Below are positions 22,819 through 31,760 of a stretch of 38,563 nt of DNA, piece after piece. The position numbers and the translations under genes are program-made. This DNA comes from a bacterium (GTDB taxonomy: Bacteria > Zhuqueibacterota > QNDG01 > JABMRT01), in contig DSAP01000093.1 in the NCBI GenBank assembly GCA_011046415.1, forward strand, positions 1 through 38,563, in the 5' to 3' direction. Below the pieces are notes generated by a model, which was not told the DNA's origin, made no database searches, and saw only the letters and a list, made by a program, of their open reading frames with translations. How positions within the stretch are numbered: the first letter of the stretch is position 1; every line of letters begins with the position of its first letter.

Positions 22819-24378
22819 TTAACCCATTTTCGCCCTCAGGGCAAAGGGGTCTTCCCCGCCCGCCCCCCGGATTCGTGCGCTCAGTGCGGAGAACAGGACT
22901 TTTTGCTTCTTATAGACCCGGACATTTTCAGGAATGGGGTTTTTCCTGCGCGACTCGTCGAAAATCACAAACGGGGCGACGATGTCTGACAGGGGAGTCG
23001 GTTCTCCATTCTCCTTCTGCCAGACCCAGGCCGCATGCAGCGCGGCACCCAGGGCCGCACCCTCACCCTCGACCGGGACGGCCTCTGCCTCAAACACATC
23101 TGCGATGGTCTGACACCAGATCTCGGATTTGGAAAGACCGCCCGTGACCCGGATTTCCCTGGCCTTAACCGGCATCCGGCGAAAACCGTCGTAGAGATTC
23201 AGAATATGCCCTTCGACCACGGCCCTGCAGAGTTTATCCTGCGTGAAATCATCCAGACCGAAGCCGAAATAAACCGGAGAAGCCTGGGGGACATCCGGTG
23301 TCCTTTCGCCGACGTACCAGGGTATCAGAATCCGGCCCGCGTTTCCCGGTTCCGTTTTCCGGACGATCTGTTCGAACTGATCATGGCCGATCCCGTGAAT
23401 TTTCAGGATTTCGTTGTACCCGTTCGCCAGATTCGAAACGCAGAGCAACGGCAGCCATCGTCCCGTGCTGTCGCAGAATGCCGCGATCTCGCCCTTGGGA
23501 TCGATATACGGCTTTTCCATCATCGTGTACGCCGTGCCGCTCGTGCCGAGGCTGATGGTGACGATCCCGGGTTCCACGTTCCCGGTTCCGACCGCGCCAT
23601 ACATATTGTCTCCGCTGCCCGCATCAATCCGGCAGTCGGGTGAAAAACCGAACCGTTTCACCAGATCGGGGGCGACCGTACCGATTGTCTCGTCCGAAGG
23701 ACGGATTTCAGGCAGTTTGGATGCCAGGTCCGGGGCGATCATGCGGATGACCTTATCGGACCATTTTCGCGTACCCGGATGCCAGAGCGCCATACCGGAT
23801 CCGTCTCCGGGTTCCATGACCCGGACGCCGCCCGTGAGATAGAAATTAATGTAGTTGTGTACGAGAAAAAGCGTCGCCGTTTTCGCATAGACGTCGGGTT
23901 CGTGCCGCACCATGTGGAAAATTTTGGGGGCCGTATATCCGGTACGCTGGGTGTTGCCCACCTCGCGGATCATGGCCTCGTCACCCCCGGCCTTCTCGGT
24001 AAGGACTCTGCATTCTTCGAGTGTGGAAAAATCATTCCACAGCTTGCCGTATGGTCGCGTCAACCGGCCCGATGCATCCAGAGAGACCAGGCCGTGCTGC
24101 TGTCCGGACACCGAAATGCAGCGGATCTGCGCGATCGGCACATCGGATGCCCGGAGCCTCGAAATCACGGTTTCAACCGCTTCGATCCACATATTGGGAT
24201 CGGATTCGGAAACGCCTTCGGGCTGATTCTGACGCACGCCGTTTTTCGTACCGTATTGGGGTAAATCCGTATCATACTGGACCGCATCCACGAAGACCAC
24301 GCCTCCGGATGCGACATCAATCACCACCAGTTTGCAACCTTGGGTAGAGACATCGAGACCTGCATAAAGACCCTTCAT
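22819..24378 (-). CDS. xylB: Xylulokinase
   Basis: XylB phosphorylates D-xylulose to xylulose 5-phosphate, feeding the pentose phosphate pathway. The 519-residue FGGY-family kinase opens with YAGLDVSTQGCKLVVID. It has the SVSGQQHGLVSLDASG segment, the hexokinase-type nucleotide site around DAGSGDNMYGAVG, and the C-terminal VTGGLSKSEIWCQTIADVF with EGEGAALGAALHA. It is slightly longer than the usual 480-500 residues. It is the last gene of the xylose block. A hairpin terminator lies just upstream of its ribosome binding site (GAGGAG), which would lower its expression relative to xylA. Confidence 0.93.
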   Translation of the reverse strand: MKGLYAGLDVSTQGCKLVVIDVASGGVVFVDAVQYDTDLPQYGTKNGVRQNQPEGVSESDPNMWIEAVETVISRLRASDVPIAQIRCISVSGQQHGLVSLDASGRLTRPYGKLWNDFSTLEECRVLTEKAGGDEAMIREVGNTQRTGYTAPKIFHMVRHEPDVYAKTATLFLVHNYINFYLTGGVRVMEPGDGSGMALWHPGTRKWSDKVIRMIAPDLASKLPEIRPSDETIGTVAPDLVKRFGFSPDCRIDAGSGDNMYGAVGTGNVEPGIVTISLGTSGTAYTMMEKPYIDPKGEIAAFCDSTGRWLPLLCVSNLANGYNEILKIHGIGHDQFEQIVRKTEPGNAGRILIPWYVGERTPDVPQASPVYFGFGLDDFTQDKLCRAVVEGHILNLYDGFRRMPVKAREIRVTGGLSKSEIWCQTIADVFEAEAVPVEGEGAALGAALHAAWVWQKENGEPTPLSDIVAPFVIFDESRRKNPIPENVRVYKKQKVLFSALSARIRGAGGEDPFALRAKMG

Positions 24379-24398
24379 GTCGGCTCCTCAATGGACAT

Positions 24399-24425
24399 AA
24401 AAAGGCCTGGCGATTGAGCCAGGCC
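24399..24425 (-). terminator. Intercistronic hairpin terminator between xylA and xylB
   Basis: On the minus strand GGCCTGGC (24425-24418), loop TCAATC and GCCAGGCC (24411-24404) form a perfect 8-bp stem followed by TTTTT (24403-24399). It lies between the xylA stop (24435) and the xylB start (24378) with no room for a strong separate promoter, so partial termination or mRNA-end protection is likely. Confidence 0.75.
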
Positions 24426-24434
24426 CGTTGTGGA

Positions 24435-25772
24435 TTAACGAATATATTGGTTTACGATCATTTCATAGAGCTCTTGTTTTCCACTGATCTGTTTGGGTTC
24501 GCCCAGTTTTCCGGCGAGCGCGGCCAGTTCCTCGAGCCCCATTTTTCCGCTTTCAAACTTTGCGCCGTCACCGGTATCAAAACTGGCATACCGCGATTCT
24601 TTCATTTTTAAATAATCGGATTTTTCAAGGATTTCATTCGCGATGATCAGCCCGCGTGCGAGTGTGTCCATCGAACTGATATGGGCAATGAAGAGATCCT
24701 CCGCATCGGTGGAACTGCGCCGGCGTTTGGCGTCGAAGTTCATCCCTCCCCTGCCGATGCCGCCGTTCTGAAGCAGCACGAGCATCAGATGGGTCGCATC
24801 GTACAGATTGGTAAGGAATTCGTCGGTGTCCCAGCCGTTGTGGGGATCGCCCTGATTCACATCGAGGCTGCCGAACAGACCCGCGTCACAGGCTATCTGC
24901 ACCTCGTGTGCGAATGTGTGGCTGGCCAGCGTGGCATGGTTGTTTTCGATGTTGATTTTGAAGTCTTTCTCGAGTCCGTATTTGTGGAGAAATCCAATCA
25001 CAGTCGCGGAATCAAAATCATACTGGTGTTTGGTCGGTTCCATGGGCTTCGGCTCGATGAGAAAGGTCCCCTTGAATCCGGCTTTCCGGCCGTAATCCCG
25101 CGCCTTCTGGAGGAAAGCGCCCAGGTGATCGATCTCGCGCTTCGTGTTGGTGTTGAGCAGTGAATAGTATCCCTCCCGGCCGCCCCAAAACACATAATTG
25201 TCCCCTCCGAGTGCGATGGTCGCGTCGATCGCGGCCTTGACCTGCGCCGCGACATGGGGCAGTACGTTGAAATCGGGATTCGTTGCCGCGCCGTTCGTAT
25301 ACCGCCTGTGCGAGAACACATTGGCCGTACCCCACAAAAGCCGGACACCGGAGGCCTCCTGTTTCTGTTTGGCCAGTGCAGCCAGTTCCTTCAGATTCTT
25401 CTCGGACTCTGCAACCGTCTTGCCCTCGGGCGCCAAATCCCGGTCATGGAAACAGTAGAATCCCACGCCGAGCTTGGTGATGAATTCGAAAGCCGCATCC
25501 AGCTTGCCTTTGGCGGTCTGAATCGGATCTCCGGGAACCTCCCAGGGAAAGTCGACCGTCCCGGGACCGAAAGGATCACTGCCGTTTCCGCAGAATGAAT
25601 GCCAGTAGGCGATCGCGAAACGGAAATGATCCTTCATGGATTTGCCCGCGATGACCCTGTTTTCATCGTAATGTTTAAAGGCGAGCGGATTTGCGGAATC
25701 CGGACCTTCGAAGGAAATCCGGCCAATTCCGGGAAAGAATTCCTTTTCTCCGACTGTGAGGTTGACAGACAT
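24435..25772 (-). CDS. xylA: Xylose isomerase
   Basis: XylA interconverts D-xylose and D-xylulose with two divalent metals. The 445-residue group II protein has the catalytic-histidine strand [16 protein letters not shown], the metal-site segments [18 protein letters not shown] and [17 protein letters not shown], and [17 protein letters not shown]. The start at 25772 follows AAAGGAGAAAGTT. An in-frame ATG at 25811 would add 13 residues ([13 protein letters not shown]) without a good ribosome site. It stands between the symporter and xylB. A 120-base spacer before it may hold a promoter and includes the palindrome CGTTAACG at 25824-25831. Confidence 0.97.
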   Translation of the reverse strand: MSVNLTVGEKEFFPGIGRISFEGPDSANPLAFKHYDENRVIAGKSMKDHFRFAIAYWHSFCGNGSDPFGPGTVDFPWEVPGDPIQTAKGKLDAAFEFITKLGVGFYCFHDRDLAPEGKTVAESEKNLKELAALAKQKQEASGVRLLWGTANVFSHRRYTNGAATNPDFNVLPHVAAQVKAAIDATIALGGDNYVFWGGREGYYSLLNTNTKREIDHLGAFLQKARDYGRKAGFKGTFLIEPKPMEPTKHQYDFDSATVIGFLHKYGLEKDFKINIENNHATLASHTFAHEVQIACDAGLFGSLDVNQGDPHNGWDTDEFLTNLYDATHLMLVLLQNGGIGRGGMNFDAKRRRSSTDAEDLFIAHISSMDTLARGLIIANEILEKSDYLKMKESRYASFDTGDGAKFESGKMGLEELAALAGKLGEPKQISGKQELYEMIVNQYIR

Positions 25773-25892
25773 AACTTTCTCCTTTATGCTTGTTTTCAAT
25801 TTGTTTTTCATTGCCGCGGCGCGCGTTAACGGTCACGCATTAAAAAAATCAACTATAAAACCAACCTGTGTCCTGATTGTTCCGGTCTTTTT

Positions 25893-27521
25893 TTATCCGG
25901 CCACGCCCAGGGGCGAAAAATAGATCATCACGGCCGCGATGATCGCCAAAATAATCACCGTATTGATCACATCCCATTTATTCCAGCTGGCCCGCGATGC
26001 GGCTTTATCTTCCGGCGTCAGAGAGGCAAATGTCAATCCCTTGAGCTTTTCCGCGGCCGGAGCACGGGTCAGCAGACTCACTCCGATCATCAGGAAGATC
26101 GCAAATGCGAACAATATCGGCGCAAAATACAAGAAATGAAAACGGGCGATATCGCCCAGCCAGCCGGCGGAATCTTTCGCGACGGTTTCAAGCGTCAGTT
26201 TGGTCATCCCCAGAATGAAGCCTGCGACCAGTGCGGTTAAAGCGCCCTGGCCGTTGATGCGTTTCCAGAAAATGCCCAGCAAAAAGACCGCGGTGATCGG
26301 GGGAGCCAAAAACGCCTGTACGTTCTGCAAATATTCATACAGGGAACCGGACATAGCCTGGAGAATCGGGATCCAGACTACCCCCAGTACCACGACGACA
26401 CCGGTCGCCAGACGGCCCATATGGACCAGCTCTCTCTGCGATGCGTTCGGTTTCAGTTTTTGATAAATATCCATGGTGAACAAGGTGGAACAGCCGTTGA
26501 ACACCGCGGCCAGCGAACTCATCAGCGCCGCCAGCAACCCCCCTGCGACGATGCCGCGGATACCGACCGGAAGCAAGGTCGCCACCAGCGTGGGGAATAC
26601 GGTGTTTGGATCTTCAAAGTGCAGTTTTCCCTGCATCCTCAACGCAACCGCCACTACCCCGGGAAGCAGGAAAATAAAGAAGGGGAAGAGTTTCAGATAC
26701 GCGGCGAATATCGTTCCCCTGCGTGCGTGGGACTCATCCCTGGCCGTCAATGTGCGCTGGACGATGCATTGATCCGTACACCAGTACCAGATTCCGATAA
26801 TCGGTGAAGCCAAAATGAAACCTACCCAGGACGGATTCTTCCAGTCGATAAACGGAGGAAACATGTTCAGTTTATCGGAACCGACGGTCGTGACCACTTC
26901 TCCCCAGCCGCCTGCATGGAAAAGGGCGACCAGAGTCACGGTGATCGAACCGCCCAGCAGGACGACCGAGTGCATCGTGTCGGTGTAGACAACCGCCTTC
27001 AATCCGCCGGCCGCCGTATAGATACCCGTGATAATGACGACGACCAAAGCACCCACCCAGAAGTCAACCCCCATGAGGGTTTGAAACACGACGGCACCCG
27101 CGAAAACCGTCACGGACACTTTGGTCAACACATAGGCAACCAACGACATGGCCGATAGAAACCAGCGGGATTTGGAGTTGAACCGAAGTTCCAGAAACTC
27201 AGGCATTGTGAATACGCGGGACCGCAGATAGAAAGGAACAAACACCCATCCGAGAAGAAGCACGCACCAGGAATGGAGTTCGTAATGCGCAAAAGCCACG
27301 CCCGAATTGACCCCGGTCGATGCCAGGCCGACGACATGTTCCGATCCGATATTACTTGCAAAAATCGAAGCGCCGATCACATACCACGCCACATGCCGGC
27401 TGGCCAGGAAATAATCCGTCGCGGTTTTCGCTTTTTGTTTCATGACCCACCAGGCGATTCCTCCGATCGCGATGAAATAACAGACGACGATCGCCCAATC
27501 CAGTGTTTGAAAATTTACCAT
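25893..27521 (-). CDS. Sodium/solute symporter, SSS family (probable xylose or glucose uptake)
   Basis: The 542-residue membrane protein has about 13-14 hydrophobic helices and the SSS family signatures: YFLASRHVAWYVIGASIFASNIGSEH near the N-terminus (quoted region residues 37-62), the YTAAGGLKAVVYTD loop and GIWYWCTDQCIVQRTL. It resembles SglT-type sodium/sugar cotransporters. The substrate is inferred from its place between the regulator and xylA. It starts 24 bases after the regulator gene ends, so the two are probably co-transcribed. Confidence 0.87.
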   Translation of the reverse strand: MVNFQTLDWAIVVCYFIAIGGIAWWVMKQKAKTATDYFLASRHVAWYVIGASIFASNIGSEHVVGLASTGVNSGVAFAHYELHSWCVLLLGWVFVPFYLRSRVFTMPEFLELRFNSKSRWFLSAMSLVAYVLTKVSVTVFAGAVVFQTLMGVDFWVGALVVVIITGIYTAAGGLKAVVYTDTMHSVVLLGGSITVTLVALFHAGGWGEVVTTVGSDKLNMFPPFIDWKNPSWVGFILASPIIGIWYWCTDQCIVQRTLTARDESHARRGTIFAAYLKLFPFFIFLLPGVVAVALRMQGKLHFEDPNTVFPTLVATLLPVGIRGIVAGGLLAALMSSLAAVFNGCSTLFTMDIYQKLKPNASQRELVHMGRLATGVVVVLGVVWIPILQAMSGSLYEYLQNVQAFLAPPITAVFLLGIFWKRINGQGALTALVAGFILGMTKLTLETVAKDSAGWLGDIARFHFLYFAPILFAFAIFLMIGVSLLTRAPAAEKLKGLTFASLTPEDKAASRASWNKWDVINTVIILAIIAAVMIYFSPLGVAG

Positions 27522-27545
27522 TCCTCTATCCCTTTCCTTTTACAT

Positions 27546-28583
27546 TCATCCCTGGTAATATTCCAGATTTTCCCGTGTCAAGATGTCGATCGGCACAATC
27601 ATTTTGGGTTCGACATTCTGTTTCAGGATCACATGACGGTATAGTGAGTAAATACCCTGATATCCCTGCAGAGCAGGGCGCTGGCTGATCAGGAAATCGA
27701 TGACGCCGGATTTTAAAAACTTCCGGTTTTCTTCGACCAGATCGTAACCGATCAAAACAATATCATGGGACCTGCCTACCGCGCTCAGATATTCGGCCAC
27801 CTGATGGGTGCAGGCGCTCGGCACGAAGATTCCCCCGATATCCGGATGCGCTTCGAGAATCCGTACGGTCATCGCACGAAAGACCTGCGGATCCTCCCGG
27901 CGATCCGCGTCGAAGACAAAAACACGCATGGAATCATCGCCTTCCATGACGGAGCAGAAACCGCGTACCCGGTCTTCGATGTGATAATCTTCTGGCAGGA
28001 CGCGAAGCGCCGCAAGCTTGCCCGTTCTGAGTTTGAGCTGCATGAGTTTGGCCGCCAACACCCCGCTCTGAAACGATTCCTGGCCGATATAGGAAAGACA
28101 CCGGCTGCAGTGCACATAGGAATCGACGAACACATACGGCACCCTGTCCGAAAGTTCCTGAACAAATTTTTCAGAGGCTTTGGACAGAACCGGTGCCATC
28201 ACGATGCCGTCCAGTTCATGCAGTGAAGACTTGATCTGGGAGCAGGCCTCTCGAAAAGACAACTCGGAATATTTGTCATAGTAGACATACCAGGCATCGA
28301 CCTTGTACATCTTGATTTCGTCGATGGCCTTTTGGATGCCTGCAGCGGGCAGTTCCCAATAACGGCCGTCCTGTTCGGGTTCGGGTAAAAGCACGGCGAA
28401 TGTGTATGTCTTCTTGAGGGACAGATTCCGTGCGATCACATTGGGTTTGTAGTCGAGTTCCTTGATGATCTGCCTTACCCGGACCCGTGTCTCCTCCGAC
28501 ACCCTGCCTCGGTCATGGAGCACTCGGTCGACGGTACCCACCGAAACACCGGACCGTCTGGCAATTTCACTGATCGTCGTCAT
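27546..28583 (-). CDS. LacI-family transcriptional regulator of the xylose block
   Basis: The 345-residue protein has an N-terminal LacI helix-turn-helix (TISEIARRSGVSVGTVDRVL) and hinge, followed by a periplasmic-binding-protein-type sugar sensor over about residues 60-340. The GTVDRV form of the recognition helix, in place of the usual ATVSRV, is common in Bacteroidota-type regulators. It is the first gene of the block, so autoregulation and control by xylose are likely but inferred. A clear promoter lies about 150 bases upstream, and palindromes at 28586-28597 and 28710-28724 are operator candidates. Confidence 0.88.
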   Translation of the reverse strand: MTTISEIARRSGVSVGTVDRVLHDRGRVSEETRVRVRQIIKELDYKPNVIARNLSLKKTYTFAVLLPEPEQDGRYWELPAAGIQKAIDEIKMYKVDAWYVYYDKYSELSFREACSQIKSSLHELDGIVMAPVLSKASEKFVQELSDRVPYVFVDSYVHCSRCLSYIGQESFQSGVLAAKLMQLKLRTGKLAALRVLPEDYHIEDRVRGFCSVMEGDDSMRVFVFDADRREDPQVFRAMTVRILEAHPDIGGIFVPSACTHQVAEYLSAVGRSHDIVLIGYDLVEENRKFLKSGVIDFLISQRPALQGYQGIYSLYRHVILKQNVEPKMIVPIDILTRENLEYYQG

Positions 28584-28585
28584 CG

Positions 28586-28597
28586 GAAAACGTTATC
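28586..28597. promoter_or_regulatory. Candidate LacI-type operator next to the regulator start
   Basis: GAAAACGTTATC is a 12-bp palindrome with one mismatch and a central CG, the usual form for LacI-family sites. It lies three bases upstream of the regulator ATG, where binding could block transcription or translation. Only one copy was found. Confidence 0.3.
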
Positions 28598-28709
28598 GTG
28601 CACACACTCCCGTTTGATGTGAGATTAAAAATGTCGTTCACAGTGCTTACTCCCTCCCGGAGACAAGAAGGGGAACACCCTCCCGAAGAAACCGCGTCCG
28701 ATACGCTTC

Positions 28710-28724
28710 AACCGGAATTCGGTT
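28710..28724. promoter_or_regulatory. Candidate operator palindrome downstream of the regulator promoter
   Basis: AACCGGAATTCGGTT becomes a perfect 14-bp palindrome (AACCGAATTCGGTT) if the extra G at 28714-28715 is skipped. It covers the predicted transcription start, a common operator position. Confidence 0.3.
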
Positions 28725-28729
28725 CACTA

Positions 28730-28758
28730 ATGATAAAGAAAGCGACAGAGAAACGCAA
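28730..28758 (-). promoter_or_regulatory. Candidate promoter of the xylose block
   Basis: On the minus strand TTGCGT (28758-28753) and TATCAT (28735-28730, five of six -10 matches) are 17 bases apart. It lies in the 217-base gap between gltX and the regulator gene and points toward the regulator. The leader would be about 140 bases. Confidence 0.6.
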
Positions 28759-28800
28759 GGATTTTTCATGGGATTCAAATATTATTTCGGAGTTAACGCT

Positions 28801-30249
28801 TTAAGGATGATTTGGCGTCCACAAGGCGAGGGTTCGCTTGAGACGGCGGAGGACCGTCTCCTGGCCGAGGACCGCCATCAATTCGAACAGCCCGGGGCTT
28901 GCCGTCTGTCCGGTCAGAACCAGACGTAAGGGATGGATCAGGTCGCCGGCCCGGACATCAAGGGTCGCCGCCGACTCCCGGACGACGGCTTCGAGGGTCT
29001 CATCCGTCCAGTCTTCGGTTCGGGAGAGGTTTTGAAGCAGTGCCTCCATAAGCGCTCCGGTCCGTAGATTCCGCCGGAATTTCTCGACCGCGGTCTCATC
29101 GAAAGACTCCGGATCCCTGAAAAAATAGGCGCCGGTTTCGGCAAAATCCGTCAACCGTCTGACGCGTTCCCGAAGCATGACGACGAAGCGGAGAAGAAAC
29201 TCTTCGGAAAAACCGGGATCGTCTTCCTGGACCAGGCCGGCATTCCGGAGGAAGGGAAGGACCCGGTCCAGCAGCTCCGGAAGGGGCAGGGAACGGACAT
29301 ACTGTCCGTTCATCCATTCCAGTTTCTTCTCGTCGAACACGGCGGGGTTTTTGGAAATCCCCGGGATGGAGAAACTCCGGACGATTTCCGGGAAGGAAAG
29401 GATTTCCCGGTCGTCTCCCGGTGACCAGCCGAGCAGGGCGAGGAAATTCACGAGTGTCTCGGGGAGATATCCGGCTTCCCGGTAGGCCTCGACCGAAACG
29501 GCGCCGTGCCGTTTCGAGAGACGCTTCCTGTCCGGACCCCAGATCATGGGCACATGGGCGAACCGGGGAATGTCCCAACCCATGGCCCGGTATAGGAGGA
29601 TTTGTTTGGGCGTGTTGGACAGATGGTCGTCGCCCCGGATCACATGGGTGATGCCCATGTCATGGTCGTCAGACACCACGGCGACCTGATACACCGGACT
29701 GCCGTCAGAACGGAGCAGGACGAAATCATCCAGCTCGGTGTGCCGGAACACGATGCGGCCGTGCACCAGATCCTCGAATGCCGTCTCCCCTTCGGGCACA
29801 CGAAACCGGACGGCGAAGGGAATCTCCTGTTGGAGACGCTTTTGGATATCAGCCTCGTCGAGTTTCAGGCAGGTCCGGTCGTACCGGTATCCGCCGGTAG
29901 CCGACTCCTGGATCCTTCGTTTTTCCGAGAGAACATCCGGGGGACAGAAACAGCGGTATCCTGCGCCGGTTTCAAGCAGGGTTTCGCACAGCCTCGCGTG
30001 ATCCGACCGGCGTCCGGACTGGAAGACGATGTCTTCGTCCCACTTTAGTCCGAGCCATCGGAGGCTGCGCAGGATTTGGTCGGTGAGTTCAGGGGAGGAT
30101 CGTTCGGCATCCGTGTCTTCGATACGCAGGAGAAACCGGCCGCCATGATGCCGGGCGAAAAGCCAGTTGAACAAGGCGGTGCGCGCGCCTCCGATGTGAA
30201 GCGCGCCGGTCGGACTCGGGGCAAAACGAACGCGGACGGTAGATGCCAT
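28801..30249 (-). CDS. gltX: Glutamate-tRNA ligase
   Basis: GltX charges tRNA-Glu, and in many bacteria also tRNA-Gln for later amidation. The 482-residue class I enzyme has the HIGH-type motif in PSPTGALHIGGARTALFN and the KMSKS-type motif in DRKRLSKRHGA, plus a C-terminal anticodon-binding domain. Whether it is discriminating cannot be told from the sequence by eye. It starts 21 bases after tRNA-Ser(GCT), so it may be transcribed with the two tRNA-Ser genes upstream. Confidence 0.97.
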   Translation of the reverse strand: MASTVRVRFAPSPTGALHIGGARTALFNWLFARHHGGRFLLRIEDTDAERSSPELTDQILRSLRWLGLKWDEDIVFQSGRRSDHARLCETLLETGAGYRCFCPPDVLSEKRRIQESATGGYRYDRTCLKLDEADIQKRLQQEIPFAVRFRVPEGETAFEDLVHGRIVFRHTELDDFVLLRSDGSPVYQVAVVSDDHDMGITHVIRGDDHLSNTPKQILLYRAMGWDIPRFAHVPMIWGPDRKRLSKRHGAVSVEAYREAGYLPETLVNFLALLGWSPGDDREILSFPEIVRSFSIPGISKNPAVFDEKKLEWMNGQYVRSLPLPELLDRVLPFLRNAGLVQEDDPGFSEEFLLRFVVMLRERVRRLTDFAETGAYFFRDPESFDETAVEKFRRNLRTGALMEALLQNLSRTEDWTDETLEAVVRESAATLDVRAGDLIHPLRLVLTGQTASPGLFELMAVLGQETVLRRLKRTLALWTPNHP

Positions 30250-30270
30250 GGGTACCCGGAGAAAAAAGAG

Positions 30271-30358
30271 CGGAGAGGGAGGGATTCGAACCCTCGGTAG
30301 AGTTGCCCCTACGCAGGTTTAGCAAACCTGTGCCTTCAGCCGGCTCGGCCACCTCTCC
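30271..30358 (-). tRNA. tRNA-Ser (anticodon GCT)
   Basis: An 88-nt class II tRNA with acceptor GGAGAGG/CCTCTCC, the usual GGCCGAGCCGGCTGAAGGC D-arm, anticodon loop TTGCTAA and a long variable arm. CCA is not encoded. It reads AGU and AGC. Confidence 0.95.
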
Positions 30359-30381
30359 GAAAAATTAATTTGTTCTTTTTG

Positions 30382-30465
30382 CGGAGGGCGAGGGACTCGA
30401 ACCCCCATGGGTGTGAACCCAGCGGTTTTCAAGACCGCCGCCTTACCAATTAGGACTAGCCCTCC
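30382..30465 (-). tRNA. tRNA-Ser (anticodon TGA), divergent body
   Basis: An 84-nt class II tRNA with acceptor GGAGGGC/GCCCTCC, anticodon loop CTTGAAA between GCGGT and ACCGC, a variable arm (TGGGTTCACACCCA) and T-loop TTCGAGT. Unlike the other three tRNA-Ser genes here it has TA at positions 8-9 and a D-arm reading GTCCTAATTGGTAAGGC. CCA is not encoded. Serine identity is inferred from the anticodon and the long arm. Confidence 0.87.
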
Positions 30466-30827
30466 GAACTCATATCGCCTCTCTGCGGCATCCCAAAAAT
30501 CGTATCAATATACACATTTCGGGAGGGCAAATCAACCTGTTTTTGGGGTCATTCAGGGAAACGGATTGTGGAATGATCTCGCCATCCGCATCTTCCGCAA
30601 CAGATCGAAAAGTGGTCTCCACCTCCTCCCCGGCTGTCTTCCCGGCTCTCTTTTGCTCGATGGAATCGAGAATCTTCAGGCCGTGATCTTTGCGGCGGTT
30701 TTTCTCTGACGTTTTGAATTTTGATTTTTAATTTTTAAATTTGAATAGATAACATATCTTACTAAATTAACCCATGTACATGATTTAAGTCTCAGGAGAT
30801 TGATCAACATGGAATGTTTCATATAAA
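30466..30827. other. Gene-free divergent spacer
   Basis: This 362-base gap separates the minus-strand tRNA-Ser genes from the plus-strand glycan cluster, so it should hold promoters in both directions. It changes from GC-rich in its first 230 bases to strongly AT-rich after about 30705, where near-repeats of AATTTTGATTTTTAATTTTTAAATTTG appear in short words. An open stretch ending at 30709 shows no recognisable protein. The last 35 bases hold a short leader ORF. Confidence 0.45.
30809..30826 (+). CDS. Five-codon leader ORF (MECFI) before the peptidase gene
   Basis: ATG at 30809 follows a good AGGAG (30794-30798) at ten bases and runs for five codons to TAA at 30824-30826. The peptidase ATG at 30828 begins one base later and has no Shine-Dalgarno sequence of its own. 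This suggests translational coupling, with ribosomes ending the leader and restarting. It may instead be chance. Confidence 0.35.
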   Translation: MECFI

Positions 30828-31760
30828 ATGACCCGATGTCTTTTTCTTGTTTTTCTGGCCGGATGGAGCGTCCTCGTATCGGCCCGGACAGAGACATCCT
30901 ATCGGCGGATCCGCAGGGAATCCGTTCACCTTTACTATCAGGAAAGCGACAGGTCGTTTGCGGAACAGGCCGCGGAGATCCTGCTCGGGGGCCTGCCCGG
31001 CATGCAATCCGTGCTGGGTGTCTCGAAGGTTCCGGATATCCATGTGGTGGTGGCTGAATCCGATGCTATTTTTCACAGGCTGACGGCCGGTACCGTCCCG
31101 GACTGGGGGGTCGGGGCCGCGGATCCGGGATCCGGCTTCATCTTTCTCAAATCCCCCCGGATCACCGCGCCCCACCCGGACGCCCATGTAATCATCCGGC
31201 ACGAACTGGCGCATGTGCTGCTCGGAAATGCGACGGGTGGTGTCCCGGTTTCCCGCTGGTTTGACGAGGGGCTGGCACAGTTTCTCTCCGGGGAACGCCT
31301 GTTCAGACCCTCGATCCGTCTGGCGCGTACCTTCGCGGCCGGTCGGCCGCTCTATCTGGATGAAATCGATGATGTGCTGACTTTTCAGAAAGAGCGGGCC
31401 GCGCTGGCCTACGAGACGGCGCATTCCGCGGTCTCGTTTCTGATCCAAAAACACGGAGAAGCTTCCATTCAACTCCTCGTAGGGGAACTGGCGGCCGGCC
31501 GCACCATGGACGAGGCGCTTCGGACGGTGACCGGACAGGATGCGCGCCAATTTGAAGGCGGATGGTCGGAGGAAATGCGCCGGCGGTACAGATGGACAAT
31601 TTTACTGGATTTTCCTGTTTTCTTCAGTGTCGCGCTTGTCCTGTTGCTGGCCGCCGCCTTTTGGCGGACGCAGGCGCGCGTGCGCGCAAAACGACGACTC
31701 TGGGAGAGTGAGACGCGGGATGAAATCCCGGACTTTGAAAAAGACGCGACATTATATTGA
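30828..31760 (+). CDS. Membrane-anchored MA-clan metallopeptidase
   Basis: The 310-residue protein has an N-terminal signal sequence (about residues 1-20), a gluzincin active site HELAH at 125-129 with the third ligand in WFDEG (E147), and one membrane segment near residues 257-278 followed by a basic cytoplasmic tail. This is the layout of the small 'peptidase MA family' proteins often found beside cell-envelope genes. The substrate is unknown. Its end overlaps the start of the acyltransferase gene by 41 bases in another frame. It is the first real gene of the plus-strand glycan cluster. Confidence 0.78.
   Translation: MTRCLFLVFLAGWSVLVSARTETSYRRIRRESVHLYYQESDRSFAEQAAEILLGGLPGMQSVLGVSKVPDIHVVVAESDAIFHRLTAGTVPDWGVGAADPGSGFIFLKSPRITAPHPDAHVIIRHELAHVLLGNATGGVPVSRWFDEGLAQFLSGERLFRPSIRLARTFAAGRPLYLDEIDDVLTFQKERAALAYETAHSAVSFLIQKHGEASIQLLVGELAAGRTMDEALRTVTGQDARQFEGGWSEEMRRRYRWTILLDFPVFFSVALVLLLAAAFWRTQARVRAKRRLWESETRDEIPDFEKDATLY

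Noticed and set aside
25824-25831. CGTTAACG palindrome upstream of xylA as an operator
   Set aside because: Only eight bases are symmetrical and the flanks do not extend it. It does not match the palindromes near the regulator, so it is not called as a site.
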